From Ignatzschineria sp. (GTDB taxonomy: Bacteria; Pseudomonadota; Gammaproteobacteria; Cardiobacteriales; Wohlfahrtiimonadaceae), in NCBI GenBank assembly GCA_030151245.1, contig JASLEF010000060.1:1-5435 (forward strand): a DNA stretch of 5,435 bases. The letters run 5' to 3'. A program made the translations under genes and the position numbers. Shown piece after piece: positions 1-5,423 of the stretch; position 1 is the stretch's first letter, and every line of letters begins with the position of its first letter. The notes under the pieces were generated by a model. That model saw nothing but the letters and a program-made list of their open reading frames with translations, did no database searches and was not told the origin of the DNA.

Positions 1-461
1 GCAATAACTTCGATTTCGATTAACCACTCAGGGAATGCAAGGCCGGCAACTTCAAATGCTGAACGAGCTGGAACGATTGCTTCCGCGCCTTCTGCTTCAC
101 CATAAAATTGTGTGTAACCTTTCATGAAGCCTGCAAAGTCCATTTTACCAAGCTCAGGATCTGCCACTAAGTAAACTTGCATTTTCACAACATCAGCCAT
201 CGTTAAGCCTTGTGCTTCAAGCGTTTCTTTGATGGTGTTTAAAATACCTACAGTTTGCTCTTCAGTGGTTTTAGCAAAAGTTCCATCTTCCAATTTTGGA
301 GGAACAACACCGCTTAAGTAGACCGTTTTTGCATCGCTTGGTACAGATACAACAGTTGAGATTGGGAAACCGCCGCCTGCAGCTGTTCTTTCGATATCTG
401 CAGCCATAGCGCCGCCCATAGTCATTCCTGCTGCAAGTAAGATAGCTGTTAATTTTTTCAT
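1..461 (-). CDS. Exported RidA/YjgF-family protein (3' end cut by window edge)
   Basis: Read on the minus strand from ATG at 461, this gives 153 codons open to the window edge. Residues 1-20 are a signal peptide: MKK, a hydrophobic core, then an AMA|AD cleavage site. The mature part reads as a RidA/YjgF/UK114 domain: TVYLSG near residues 46-51, the helix QTVGILNTIKETLEAQGL at 69-86, the strand VVKMQVYLV at 91-99, PARSAFEV at 131-138 and IEIEVI at the edge. R133 aligns with the Arg that binds the substrate carboxylate in RidA enamine/imine deaminases, and the IEIE motif is the usual C-terminal strand, so only a few residues should be missing. Most RidA proteins are cytosolic; this one should be periplasmic, so its substrate is unknown and deaminase activity is only inferred. 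AAGGAAAG just upstream is a good ribosome binding site and fixes the start. No partner gene is visible on this side. Confidence 0.88.
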   Translation of the reverse strand, partial: MKKLTAILLAAGMTMGGAMAADIERTAAGGGFPISTVVSVPSDAKTVYLSGVVPPKLEDGTFAKTTEEQTVGILNTIKETLEAQGLTMADVVKMQVYLVADPELGKMDFAGFMKGYTQFYGEAEGAEAIVPARSAFEVAGLAFPEWLIEIEVI

Positions 462-508
462 TAATCTTTCCTTCTGTTTTATCATTGTTTAACAAATTGA
501 TTTAAGTC

Positions 509-537
509 ATTATATTCGTTCTTCAGAATTCTTAAAG
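509..537 (-). promoter_or_regulatory. Predicted sigma-70 promoter of the RidA-family gene
   Basis: The minus strand carries a perfect -10 hexamer TATAAT (plus-strand 509-514), about 48 bases before the ATG at 461. The -35 is weak: TTTAAG or CTTTAA around 531-537 at a 16-17 base spacing. The -10 is convincing; the -35 is not. Confidence 0.5.
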
Positions 538-656
538 GGATAATTTTACGCAGCATCGACTTTTTAGACGTACTAAATTCTCTTATTTCTGACTCTAGGG
601 AAAGTGATGGATAACGCGATCATCAGTTAGAATGGTTTCTATGCGATAAATCTAGA

Positions 657-693
657 GAGCGTTTTAGAGGGGGATTCTCTATTTTAAACGCTC
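657..693. repeat. Bulged hairpin / inverted repeat
   Basis: GAGCGTTT (657-664) is perfectly complementary to AAACGCTC (686-693). Inside it TAGAG (665-669) pairs with CTCTA (677-681) around a 7-base loop, leaving TTTT (682-685) as a one-sided bulge. This gives 13 base pairs in all. No T run follows on either strand, so it is not a standard terminator. It may be a 3'-UTR structure of the LysR message or a protein-binding site. Confidence 0.5.
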
Positions 694-743
694 AAATTCC
701 TATTCTTCGTTGTATAAACTTTAGTAAGTTTTCAGGGGGTACT

Positions 744-774
744 GTGAGATATCGGTAATAGGAAATCTCACTTT
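744..774 (+). repeat. Inverted repeat followed by TTTT (weak plus-strand terminator-like)
   Basis: GTGAGAT (744-750) and ATCTCAC (765-771) form a 7-bp stem with a 14-base loop, followed on the plus strand by four T. No plus-strand gene lies upstream that would need it. On the minus strand it sits just past the LysR stop but has no T tract on that side. The structure is certain as sequence; its role is unknown. Confidence 0.35.
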
Positions 775-784
775 TAAGCGTATA

Positions 785-803
785 GATAAGATGAGATCTT
801 ATC
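785..803. repeat. Perfect 8-bp inverted repeat spanning the LysR stop codon
   Basis: GATAAGAT (785-792), loop GAG, ATCTTATC (796-803) is a tight hairpin that includes the LysR stop codon (799-801). It lacks a following T run on the minus strand, so it may protect the 3' end or slow Rho-dependent termination. That role is speculative. Confidence 0.45.
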
Positions 804-1716
804 CCTTCTTCGCGATTGTTGGTAAGATCTCTTTTTGAAAATAATCCATAAAAAGACGAATACGAGAAGGTACGTATCGCCCTCCTGGATAAACGAGATG
901 AACAGGCAGAGGTGGTGGCGATGTTCCTGGGAGGACCTCAATGACATTACCTTTATCGATCTCTTCTTGAAGCGTACAATCGAGCATTCTTGCGATTCCA
1001 TATCCTTTTACTGCGAGATCTAAAGCGCCTAAAGAATGACTATGGACAATAGAAAAATTAATAGGAATCTCTGTTTTGTCTAAGCCAAACTCCCAGGGAG
1101 AGATGCTGTTTTTATTGGGGAATTTAATGGCAATACATTGATGATTGAGCAGGTCTTCTGGAGTTTTTGGCATGCCGTGAGCCGCGATATATTGGGGAGA
1201 AGCAACTAACTTCATCCGTACATCATGAAGATATTTCGCTACAACTCGTGAGTCATCTAAATCCCCAATTCGAATCGCAAGGTCAAAGGCTTCTTTGGTA
1301 AAGTTCACAAAGTGATTTCCTAACGCAATTTCAAGCTGTAATGTCTTTTTATGCCTCTCATAAAATTTTTTGAGATGAGGATTTAAGATGGTCATGCCGT
1401 AACTATCGGGTGCTGTAATTTTGAGAATGCCGCGGGGCTTTTCACTTTTAGTTAGTTGCCTTTCAATATCTTGAATGTTTTCAATCGCTTCTTTGCATAC
1501 TTCATAATAACTTAATCCCTCTTCTGTTAAGCGCATCGCTCTAGTAGAGCGAATAAAGAGTTTAAGAGAGAGTTTTTTTTCAAGACGCGAAATGGCTTTA
1601 CTAATAGAGGGAGGCGTTGTGCCTATAAGAATAGCTGCTTCTGTAAAGCTTTTGCACTCGGCCGTTTTGCAGAAAATGTGAATATCTTCTAAACCCACTT
1701 TTTCAAAGGAAGTCAT
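799..1716 (-). CDS. LysR-family transcriptional regulator (CrgA/DmlR-like)
   Basis: This is a complete 305-residue LysR-type regulator, the usual length for the family. The winged helix-turn-helix lies at about residues 8-67: SFTEAA at 23-28, then TPPSISKAISRLEKKL at 34-49, LFIRSTRAMRLTEEG ending at 67. A linker helix follows to about residue 92, and the periplasmic-binding-protein-like effector domain begins at RGILKITAP (95-103) and runs to about 300. The PRGILKITAP start and the C-terminal VPSRIRLFMDYF stretch are typical of the CrgA-like subgroup. AGAGGT eight bases before the ATG supports the start. It is transcribed divergently from the doxX-type gene across 237 bases, the classic LysR regulator-target layout, so that gene and its own promoter are the likely targets. 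The effector cannot be read from sequence. E. coli yqjF, a homologue of the neighbour, is also under a LysR-type protein (YhaJ), but YhaJ looks like a different subgroup. Confidence 0.93.
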   Translation of the reverse strand: MTSFEKVGLEDIHIFCKTAECKSFTEAAILIGTTPPSISKAISRLEKKLSLKLFIRSTRAMRLTEEGLSYYEVCKEAIENIQDIERQLTKSEKPRGILKITAPDSYGMTILNPHLKKFYERHKKTLQLEIALGNHFVNFTKEAFDLAIRIGDLDDSRVVAKYLHDVRMKLVASPQYIAAHGMPKTPEDLLNHQCIAIKFPNKNSISPWEFGLDKTEIPINFSIVHSHSLGALDLAVKGYGIARMLDCTLQEEIDKGNVIEVLPGTSPPPLPVHLVYPGGRYVPSRIRLFMDYFQKEILPTIAKKG

Positions 1717-1953
1717 CAGTTATTACCTCTATTCATTAGGGAAGGGATCGCTCGTCATCTATGTATTATCCTATGAAAGTACTCTATGACTTATTTCTTA
1801 ATAAGAAATAATGATTTTCTTAGGATCTATATTAATGGGCAGATAACCTATCATATACTACTTTTAAATCTCAAAGCATTTAAAACATATATAAATTGTT
1901 TTTTTTGAGGGCGTTTTTATAGTGTTTTTATTTTAAAAGTAGGAGTAGTTATC
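1717..1953. promoter_or_regulatory. Divergent promoter region between the LysR gene and the doxX-type gene
   Basis: Two promoters must leave this region in opposite directions. Rightward, TATACT (1854-1859) is the best -10 for the doxX-type gene, with a poor -35 (ATTAAT, 1831-1836), as expected for an activator-dependent promoter; TATAAA at 1890-1895 is an alternative. Leftward, GATAAT (plus-strand 1765-1770) is a possible -10 for the LysR gene. The palindrome at 1791-1811 lies between them. AGGAG at 1941-1945 is the ribosome binding site of the doxX-type gene. Confidence 0.45.
1791..1811. promoter_or_regulatory. Predicted LysR operator (21-bp perfect palindrome)
   Basis: TTATTTCTTA (1791-1800) and TAAGAAATAA (1802-1811) are perfect inverted repeats around a single A. 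The core 1795-1807 reads TTC-N7-GAA, which satisfies the LysR T-N11-A rule. If the rightward promoter uses TATACT at 1854-1859 and starts near 1866, the palindrome is centred at about -65, the canonical LysR recognition site. It would also overlap the -35 region of the leftward LysR promoter, which suits autorepression. The palindrome is seen directly; its binding by the adjacent LysR protein is inferred. Confidence 0.65.
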
Positions 1954-2370
1954 ATGATTAATCCCAATGTTTGGGTTAAAAATATTGTTTCGCAATCAAG
2001 TTTTGCGGCGACATTGTCATTAATAGGGCGAGCTTTCTTAGCATATCTTTTTATTATTGCCGGATGGGGAAAAATTGGGGGCTATGCCGGAACGGCGGCT
2101 TATATGGCATCAAAAGGTTTGCCCGAGAATTTATTGATCCTTGTAATCTTGTTAGAGTTAGGCGGCGGATTGGCAATTTTAGTGGGTTTCCAAACCCGTG
2201 TGGTCGCAATCTTTTTGCTCTTCTTTAATATCTTAACGGCGTTTATGTTTCATGGAAGCCCTGAAGAGGCGACCGCTTTTATGAAGAATATTGCTTTAGC
2301 GGGTGGATTTTTATATCTGGTCGTTTATGGCGCAGGGCTTTTTAGTATCGATCGATTTTTAGAGAAGTAA
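1954..2370 (+). CDS. DoxX-family inner-membrane protein (YqjF/YphA-like)
   Basis: This 138-residue protein belongs to the DoxX family and closely resembles E. coli YqjF/YphA, which are about 130 residues long. Conserved blocks are FIIAGWGKIGGYAGT (33-47), LLELGGGLAILVGF (66-79), LTAFMFH (94-100), FMKNIALAGGFL (109-120) and the C-terminal SIDRFL. Four hydrophobic helices are visible at about 18-38, 59-79, 83-100 and 111-130, so it is an integral inner-membrane protein. The biochemical role of this subfamily is unsettled. Relatives are linked to redox or quinone stress, and yqjF is known as a gene induced by nitroaromatic breakdown products. Compared with YqjF it has an N-terminal extension of about 15 residues (MINPNVWVKNIVSQSS). 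AGGAG eight bases before the ATG supports the start. It is alone in its unit: it is divergent from the LysR gene, with a terminator 34 bases after its stop. Confidence 0.92.
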   Translation: MINPNVWVKNIVSQSSFAATLSLIGRAFLAYLFIIAGWGKIGGYAGTAAYMASKGLPENLLILVILLELGGGLAILVGFQTRVVAIFLLFFNILTAFMFHGSPEEATAFMKNIALAGGFLYLVVYGAGLFSIDRFLEK

Positions 2371-2403
2371 TTCCTCCTGAAAATGCGTGATTTCTGGGGT
2401 TTT

Positions 2404-2436
2404 GCCACTGAGCGTTAATGGTCAGTGGCTTTTTTT
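2404..2436 (+). terminator. Intrinsic terminator of the doxX-type gene
   Basis: GCCACTGA (2404-2411) and TCAGTGGC (2422-2429) form a perfect 8-bp GC-rich stem with a 10-base loop, followed directly by seven T (2430-2436). It lies 34 bases past the stop codon of the doxX-type gene. Confidence 0.92.
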
Positions 2437-2826
2437 ATGTGACTTTTAGGTTGTTTGACAAGCATATTTAATACTTAATGGCTTTATTGTCAGGGGGGGA
2501 TGGGGCTGGGAGAAGAGCGAAGAGGAGGGTAGCCGTGAGATATTGGCATCTTTAAATGTCTATCGCGTGGTGATCTATTACTTAATATCCTTTTTAGAAC
2601 GATTATTAGTGGGTGATCAGTTTATGATGGTAGATCTATCTCTTGGGTTCACTATTCTTTAGATTCACTTCACCTTTATGGCAGATTATGGCACTTTGTG
2701 AGGGGACGGTGGATCAAGCATCTACGATTCTCGATATTACTAAAAGGTGATAGAGAAGGGAGGCTACGCGGGCAATTAGATGGACGGAGAGAAGGGATTC
2801 TAAAACTTGAGAATAATGAACGATAT
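2437..2826. other. Gene-free stretch upstream of the thiC promoter
   Basis: About 390 bases contain no protein I recognise on either strand. One plus-strand frame is open for 67 codons (2459-2659), but it has no ribosome binding site, no ATG before its last part and no familiar motif. A TTGACA at 2455-2460 has no matching -10 at the right spacing. The region is purine-rich around 2490-2530. I see no RNA gene, repeat pair or insertion-sequence end. Confidence 0.5.
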
Positions 2827-2855
2827 TTGCAATCATTGACAATAAACGCTATAAC
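2827..2855 (+). promoter_or_regulatory. Predicted sigma-70 promoter of the thiC leader
   Basis: TTGCAA (2827-2832), a 17-base spacer, then TATAAC (2850-2855). The transcript would start near 2862, a few bases before the conserved part of the riboswitch, which is where a thi-box promoter is expected. Confidence 0.75.
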
Positions 2856-2867
2856 TAAAAGTTGATT

Positions 2868-2962
2868 TCACTGGGGGTGTCTGCGCTGCAGGCTGAGACT
2901 AAAGTAAATGCACTTTTAGACCCTTTGGACCTGATCTGGCTCATACCAGCGTAGGGAAGTAA
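2868..2962 (+). promoter_or_regulatory. TPP riboswitch (thi box) upstream of thiC
   Basis: All hallmark segments of the thiamine pyrophosphate aptamer are present in order. GGGGGTG (2873-2879) opens it; CTGC-GCT-GCAG (2881-2891) is the P3 hairpin; CTGAGA (2893-2898) is the pyrimidine-sensing bulge. An optional P3a stem follows (CTAAAGT 2899-2905 with ACTTTTAG 2912-2919, one bulged T). ACCC (2920-2923), GACCTGATCTGG (2928-2939) and CCAGCGTAGGGA (2946-2957) build P2, P4 and P5. The short P1 is ACT (2870-2872) with AGT (2958-2960). A terminator follows at 2984-3015, so TPP binding should stop transcription before thiC. Identity is clear from the sequence; the off-switch direction is family knowledge. 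Confidence 0.97.
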
Positions 2963-2983
2963 CCTTGAACGAATTGTCATGAG

Positions 2984-3015
2984 CCTTATTCCGTGTTGAC
3001 GGAGTAAGGTTTTTT
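2984..3015 (+). terminator. Riboswitch-controlled intrinsic terminator (attenuator)
   Basis: CCTTATTCCGT (2984-2994) pairs with ACGGAGTAAGG (2999-3009) through 11 base pairs, one of them a G-U, around a GTTG loop, followed by six T (3010-3015). It sits 24 bases after the TPP aptamer and 166 bases before the thiC start, so it is the expression platform. AACCTT at 2961-2966 is complementary to AAGGTT at 3006-3011 and could serve as an antiterminator arm. Confidence 0.9.
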
Positions 3016-3181
3016 AATGGGAAAAATAAGTGATTGATAGATTCTGGAATGTCCGGGACTGTAGATGACATTGAGCGATTTCCCCTTTGATGGCGCAAAC
3101 CATTCGTTTAGATCTTTCATAAATCATTACGCCATGTTGTCAGAATCTCGTCTTTTATTATTGATGTTAAAGGAGAGGTTT

Positions 3182-4993
3182 ATGTCACAAGAATCCCGCG
3201 AGCAATCGCTTAACAAAACGATTTCATTGATGAAGCAATTCCCGAAAAGCCGTAAGGTTTATGTCGAGGGAAGTCGCCCTGATATTCAAGTTCCCATGCG
3301 TGAAATTGAACTTTCAGATACGCTCGGACAAAAAGGGGAAGTGATCGAGAAGAATGCGCCATTTAGAGTGTATGACACGAGTGGTCCTTATACTGACGAG
3401 AATTATACCGTTGATTTGACACAAGGATTGCCGGCATTAAAACGCAACTGGGTCATGGAACGTGGGGATGTCGAAGAGTATGAAGGGCGTATTAAAAATG
3501 CCCGAGATGATGGCTATAAGCGTGAAGATGATCCGCGTATTAATGAAGGGGTTTTCCCAGGATTAAAACGTCAACCGCTTCGTGCAAAGCCTGGAATGAA
3601 TGTGACTCAGATGCATTATGCTCGTAAAGGTCTTATTACGCCAGAGATGGAGTTTATCGCGATTCGTGAAGGCTTTGCTCCTGAGTTTGTTCGTGATGAA
3701 GTGGCGGCAGGACGAGCGATTATTCCTTCTAATATTAACCACCCAGAAGCGGAACCGATGATTATCGGGAAAAATTTCCAAGTCAAAATTAATGCCAATA
3801 TCGGTAACTCAGCGATTACTTCAAATATTGAAGAAGAAGTGGAGAAAATGACGTGGGCAACTCGTTGGGGCGCAGATAACGTGATGGATCTTTCTACCGG
3901 TAAAGATATCCATAAAACTCGCGAGTGGATTATTCGTAACTCTGCTGTGCCAATTGGTACGGTTCCCATCTACCAAGCGCTTGAGAAAGTAAACGGGATT
4001 GCCGAAGACCTTAATTGGGAAGTATTCCGGGATACGCTCATCGAGCAAGCAGAGCAAGGTGTTGACTACTTCACCATTCATGCCGGCGTTTTACTGCGTT
4101 ATATTCCGCTGACAGCTAATCGCGTGACCGGCATTGTTTCTCGTGGCGGTTCAATCATGGCACAGTGGTGTTTAGCGCATCATAAAGAGAACTTCATTTA
4201 CGAGAACTTTGAAGAGATCTGTAAAATCATGAAGCAATATGATATTTCATTTTCACTCGGTGATGGTCTGCGTCCAGGATCCATTGCAGATGCGAATGAT
4301 GAAGCACAATTTGCAGAGCTTAAAACACTCGGTGAACTCACAAAAATCGCTTGGGAGCACGATGTCCAAACGATGATCGAAGGTCCAGGTCACGTGCCAA
4401 TGAACAAAATTAAAGAGAATATGGTGATGCAAGAGGAGCATTGTCACGATGCACCATTCTATACGCTTGGCCCATTAACGACGGATATTGCACCGGGATA
4501 TGATCATATTACTTCAGCAATTGGTGCCGCGCAGATCGCTTGGTACGGCACGGCAATGCTCTGCTATGTGACGCCAAAAGAGCATTTAGGTTTGCCAAAT
4601 CGTGATGATGTTCGTGCCGGCGTGATTACCTATAAACTCGCTGCGCATGCCGCAGATATTGCCAAAGGTCATCCTCATGCTCAAAAACGTGATGATGCAC
4701 TCTCTAAAGCACGTTTTGAGTTCCGTTGGGAAGATCAATTCAATCTTGGTTTAGATCCAGAGCTTGCGCGTGAATATCACGATGAAACGCTTCCACAAGA
4801 AGCGGCAAAAGTCGCGCACTTCTGTTCCATGTGTGGACCAAAATTCTGTTCAATGCGTATCTCGCAAGATATCCGCCGCGAAGCACAAGCACAAAATCTC
4901 GCCGATGCGCCGGCAGAAGTTCGTGTGGCACTTGAAGGAATGCAGAAGAAATCAGAAGAATTTAAAGAGCAAGGACAGCAGATTTATAGTTAA
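3182..4993 (+). CDS. thiC: Phosphomethylpyrimidine synthase ThiC
   Basis: This radical-SAM enzyme rearranges aminoimidazole ribotide into HMP-phosphate, the pyrimidine half of thiamine, in the cytosol. The protein is 603 residues, a normal length. Visible landmarks are VPMREIELS near the N-terminus, YDTSGPY, the long block NINHPEAEPMIIG, RWGADNVMDLSTG, GTVPIYQALEKVNGIAEDL, SRGGSIMAQW, GDGLRPGSIADANDEAQ and EGPGHVPM. H404 and H468 match the metal-binding His pair. The C-terminal CX2CX4C cluster motif is C548, C551 and C556. The spacing of these five residues equals that of the structurally known Caulobacter enzyme, as I recall it. The start at 3182 is chosen because AGGAGAGG stands six bases before it; the frame is open back to an ATG at 3065, but that one has no ribosome binding site and would add 39 unconserved residues. 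The stretch between MEFIAIRE (156-163) and EFVRDEVAAGR lacks the roughly 27-residue insert of the E. coli enzyme and resembles Bacillus ThiC. It is a single-gene unit under a TPP riboswitch, with no other thi genes in view. Confidence 0.98.
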   Translation: MSQESREQSLNKTISLMKQFPKSRKVYVEGSRPDIQVPMREIELSDTLGQKGEVIEKNAPFRVYDTSGPYTDENYTVDLTQGLPALKRNWVMERGDVEEYEGRIKNARDDGYKREDDPRINEGVFPGLKRQPLRAKPGMNVTQMHYARKGLITPEMEFIAIREGFAPEFVRDEVAAGRAIIPSNINHPEAEPMIIGKNFQVKINANIGNSAITSNIEEEVEKMTWATRWGADNVMDLSTGKDIHKTREWIIRNSAVPIGTVPIYQALEKVNGIAEDLNWEVFRDTLIEQAEQGVDYFTIHAGVLLRYIPLTANRVTGIVSRGGSIMAQWCLAHHKENFIYENFEEICKIMKQYDISFSLGDGLRPGSIADANDEAQFAELKTLGELTKIAWEHDVQTMIEGPGHVPMNKIKENMVMQEEHCHDAPFYTLGPLTTDIAPGYDHITSAIGAAQIAWYGTAMLCYVTPKEHLGLPNRDDVRAGVITYKLAAHAADIAKGHPHAQKRDDALSKARFEFRWEDQFNLGLDPELAREYHDETLPQEAAKVAHFCSMCGPKFCSMRISQDIRREAQAQNLADAPAEVRVALEGMQKKSEEFKEQGQQIYS

Positions 4994-5034
4994 TTCTCTT
5001 TCTATGCTTAGACGCTTTTTAGAGTCTTAGATTT

Positions 5035-5070
5035 AAAACTCTCCCAATCATTAATTGGGGGAGTTTTTTT
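5035..5070 (+). terminator. Intrinsic terminator of thiC
   Basis: AAAACTCTCCCAAT (5035-5048) pairs with ATTGGGGGAGTTTT (5054-5067) over 14 base pairs with one G-U, around the loop CATTA. The T run extends to 5070 (seven T from 5064). It lies 41 bases after the thiC stop and separates thiC from the antitoxin gene. Confidence 0.93.
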
Positions 5071-5115
5071 GTATGCTTGATTATCTATTGGTTTGTGGGT
5101 GTTATATAAAAAATA

Positions 5116-5145
5116 TTGCCCAAGATTTTGTGAATAGACTAAAAT
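5116..5145 (+). promoter_or_regulatory. Possible promoter of the parD-type gene
   Basis: TTGCCC (5116-5121), an 18-base spacer, then TAAAAT (5140-5145). It would start transcription near 5152, just before the inverted repeat at 5157-5173. The hexamers are moderate matches, but a promoter is needed here because thiC is terminated at 5070. Confidence 0.45.
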
Positions 5146-5156
5146 ATATTCAGTAA

Positions 5157-5173
5157 TTGGCAGTTTTTGCCAA
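5157..5173. promoter_or_regulatory. Inverted repeat, candidate ParD operator
   Basis: TTGGCA (5157-5162) and TGCCAA (5168-5173) form a perfect 6-bp inverted repeat with a 5-base centre, between the predicted promoter and the ribosome binding site at 5180-5185. Ribbon-helix-helix antitoxins usually repress their own operon at such sites, so this is a good candidate autoregulatory operator. Binding is inferred from position only. Confidence 0.45.
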
Positions 5174-5189
5174 AATGTTAGGAGGCAAT

Positions 5190-5423
5190 ATGAGCACGAT
5201 GAATATATCTTTGCCGGAATCATTAAAAGAATTTGTCGAAGATAAAGTCCAAAACGGAACGTATAGTACGAATAGTGAATATGTGAAAGACCTGATTCGT
5301 AAAGAGTTAGAACGTGAAAAGCTTCGAAATCTCTTGTTGGATGGAGCAAGATCTCCTCGATCTGAGCAAGCTTTAGATCAGCACTATTTTCAGAGTTTAC
5401 GCCATAAAGTGTCATCTAAATAG
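5190..5423 (+). CDS. parD: ParD-type antitoxin (ribbon-helix-helix, type II toxin-antitoxin)
   Basis: This 77-residue protein matches ParD antitoxins in length and layout. Residues 1-45 are the ribbon-helix-helix DNA-binding part: the strand STMNISLPESLKEFV, then VQNGTYSTNSEYVKDLIRKEL. The C-terminal tail, from about residue 50 (LRNLLLDGA through HYFQSLRHKV), is the partly disordered arm that wraps the ParE toxin. It should neutralise ParE, which acts on DNA gyrase in characterised cases, and repress its own operon. The start is set by AGGAGG at 5180-5185, four bases before the ATG; the frame is open further upstream to an ATG at 5157, but that would put the candidate operator in coding sequence and has no ribosome binding site. 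The toxin gene would normally overlap or follow closely, and only 12 bases remain in the window. Tandem ATGs at 5429 and 5432 could begin it, without a visible ribosome binding site. Confidence 0.9.
   Translation: MSTMNISLPESLKEFVEDKVQNGTYSTNSEYVKDLIRKELEREKLRNLLLDGARSPRSEQALDQHYFQSLRHKVSSK

Larger units (their letters stand above)
462..798. other. Gene-free stretch between the RidA-family gene and the LysR gene
   Basis: No frame here looks like protein. The stretch holds the RidA promoter near 509-537 and a run of inverted repeats at 657-693, 744-771 and 785-803, the last overlapping the LysR stop codon. None is followed on the minus strand by a clear T run, so no canonical terminator for the LysR gene can be named. 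Confidence 0.6.

Noticed and set aside
271..495. 74-codon minus-strand open frame in the RidA region
   Set aside because: It is a different frame of the same strand as the RidA-family gene; the RidA frame has the ribosome binding site, signal peptide and family motifs.
2455..2483. TTGACA at 2455-2460 as a -35 element
   Set aside because: No acceptable -10 hexamer lies 16-18 bases downstream and no gene follows.
744..2546. Shared 12-base segment GTGAGATAT(C/T)GG at 744 and 2535
   Set aside because: One mismatch in 12 bases in two non-coding regions is weak; the contexts differ and no third copy was seen.
3065..3181. N-terminal extension of ThiC from ATG 3065
   Set aside because: There is no ribosome binding site before 3065, while AGGAGAGG stands six bases before 3182; the added residues resemble nothing in ThiC.
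3616..3969. 117-codon minus-strand open frame inside thiC
   Set aside because: It is an antisense shadow of highly conserved ThiC coding sequence with no start signals.
5008..5415. 135-codon minus-strand open frame opposite parD and the thiC terminator
   Set aside because: It covers the clear ParD gene antisense, contains the thiC terminator, and its translation has no recognisable domain.
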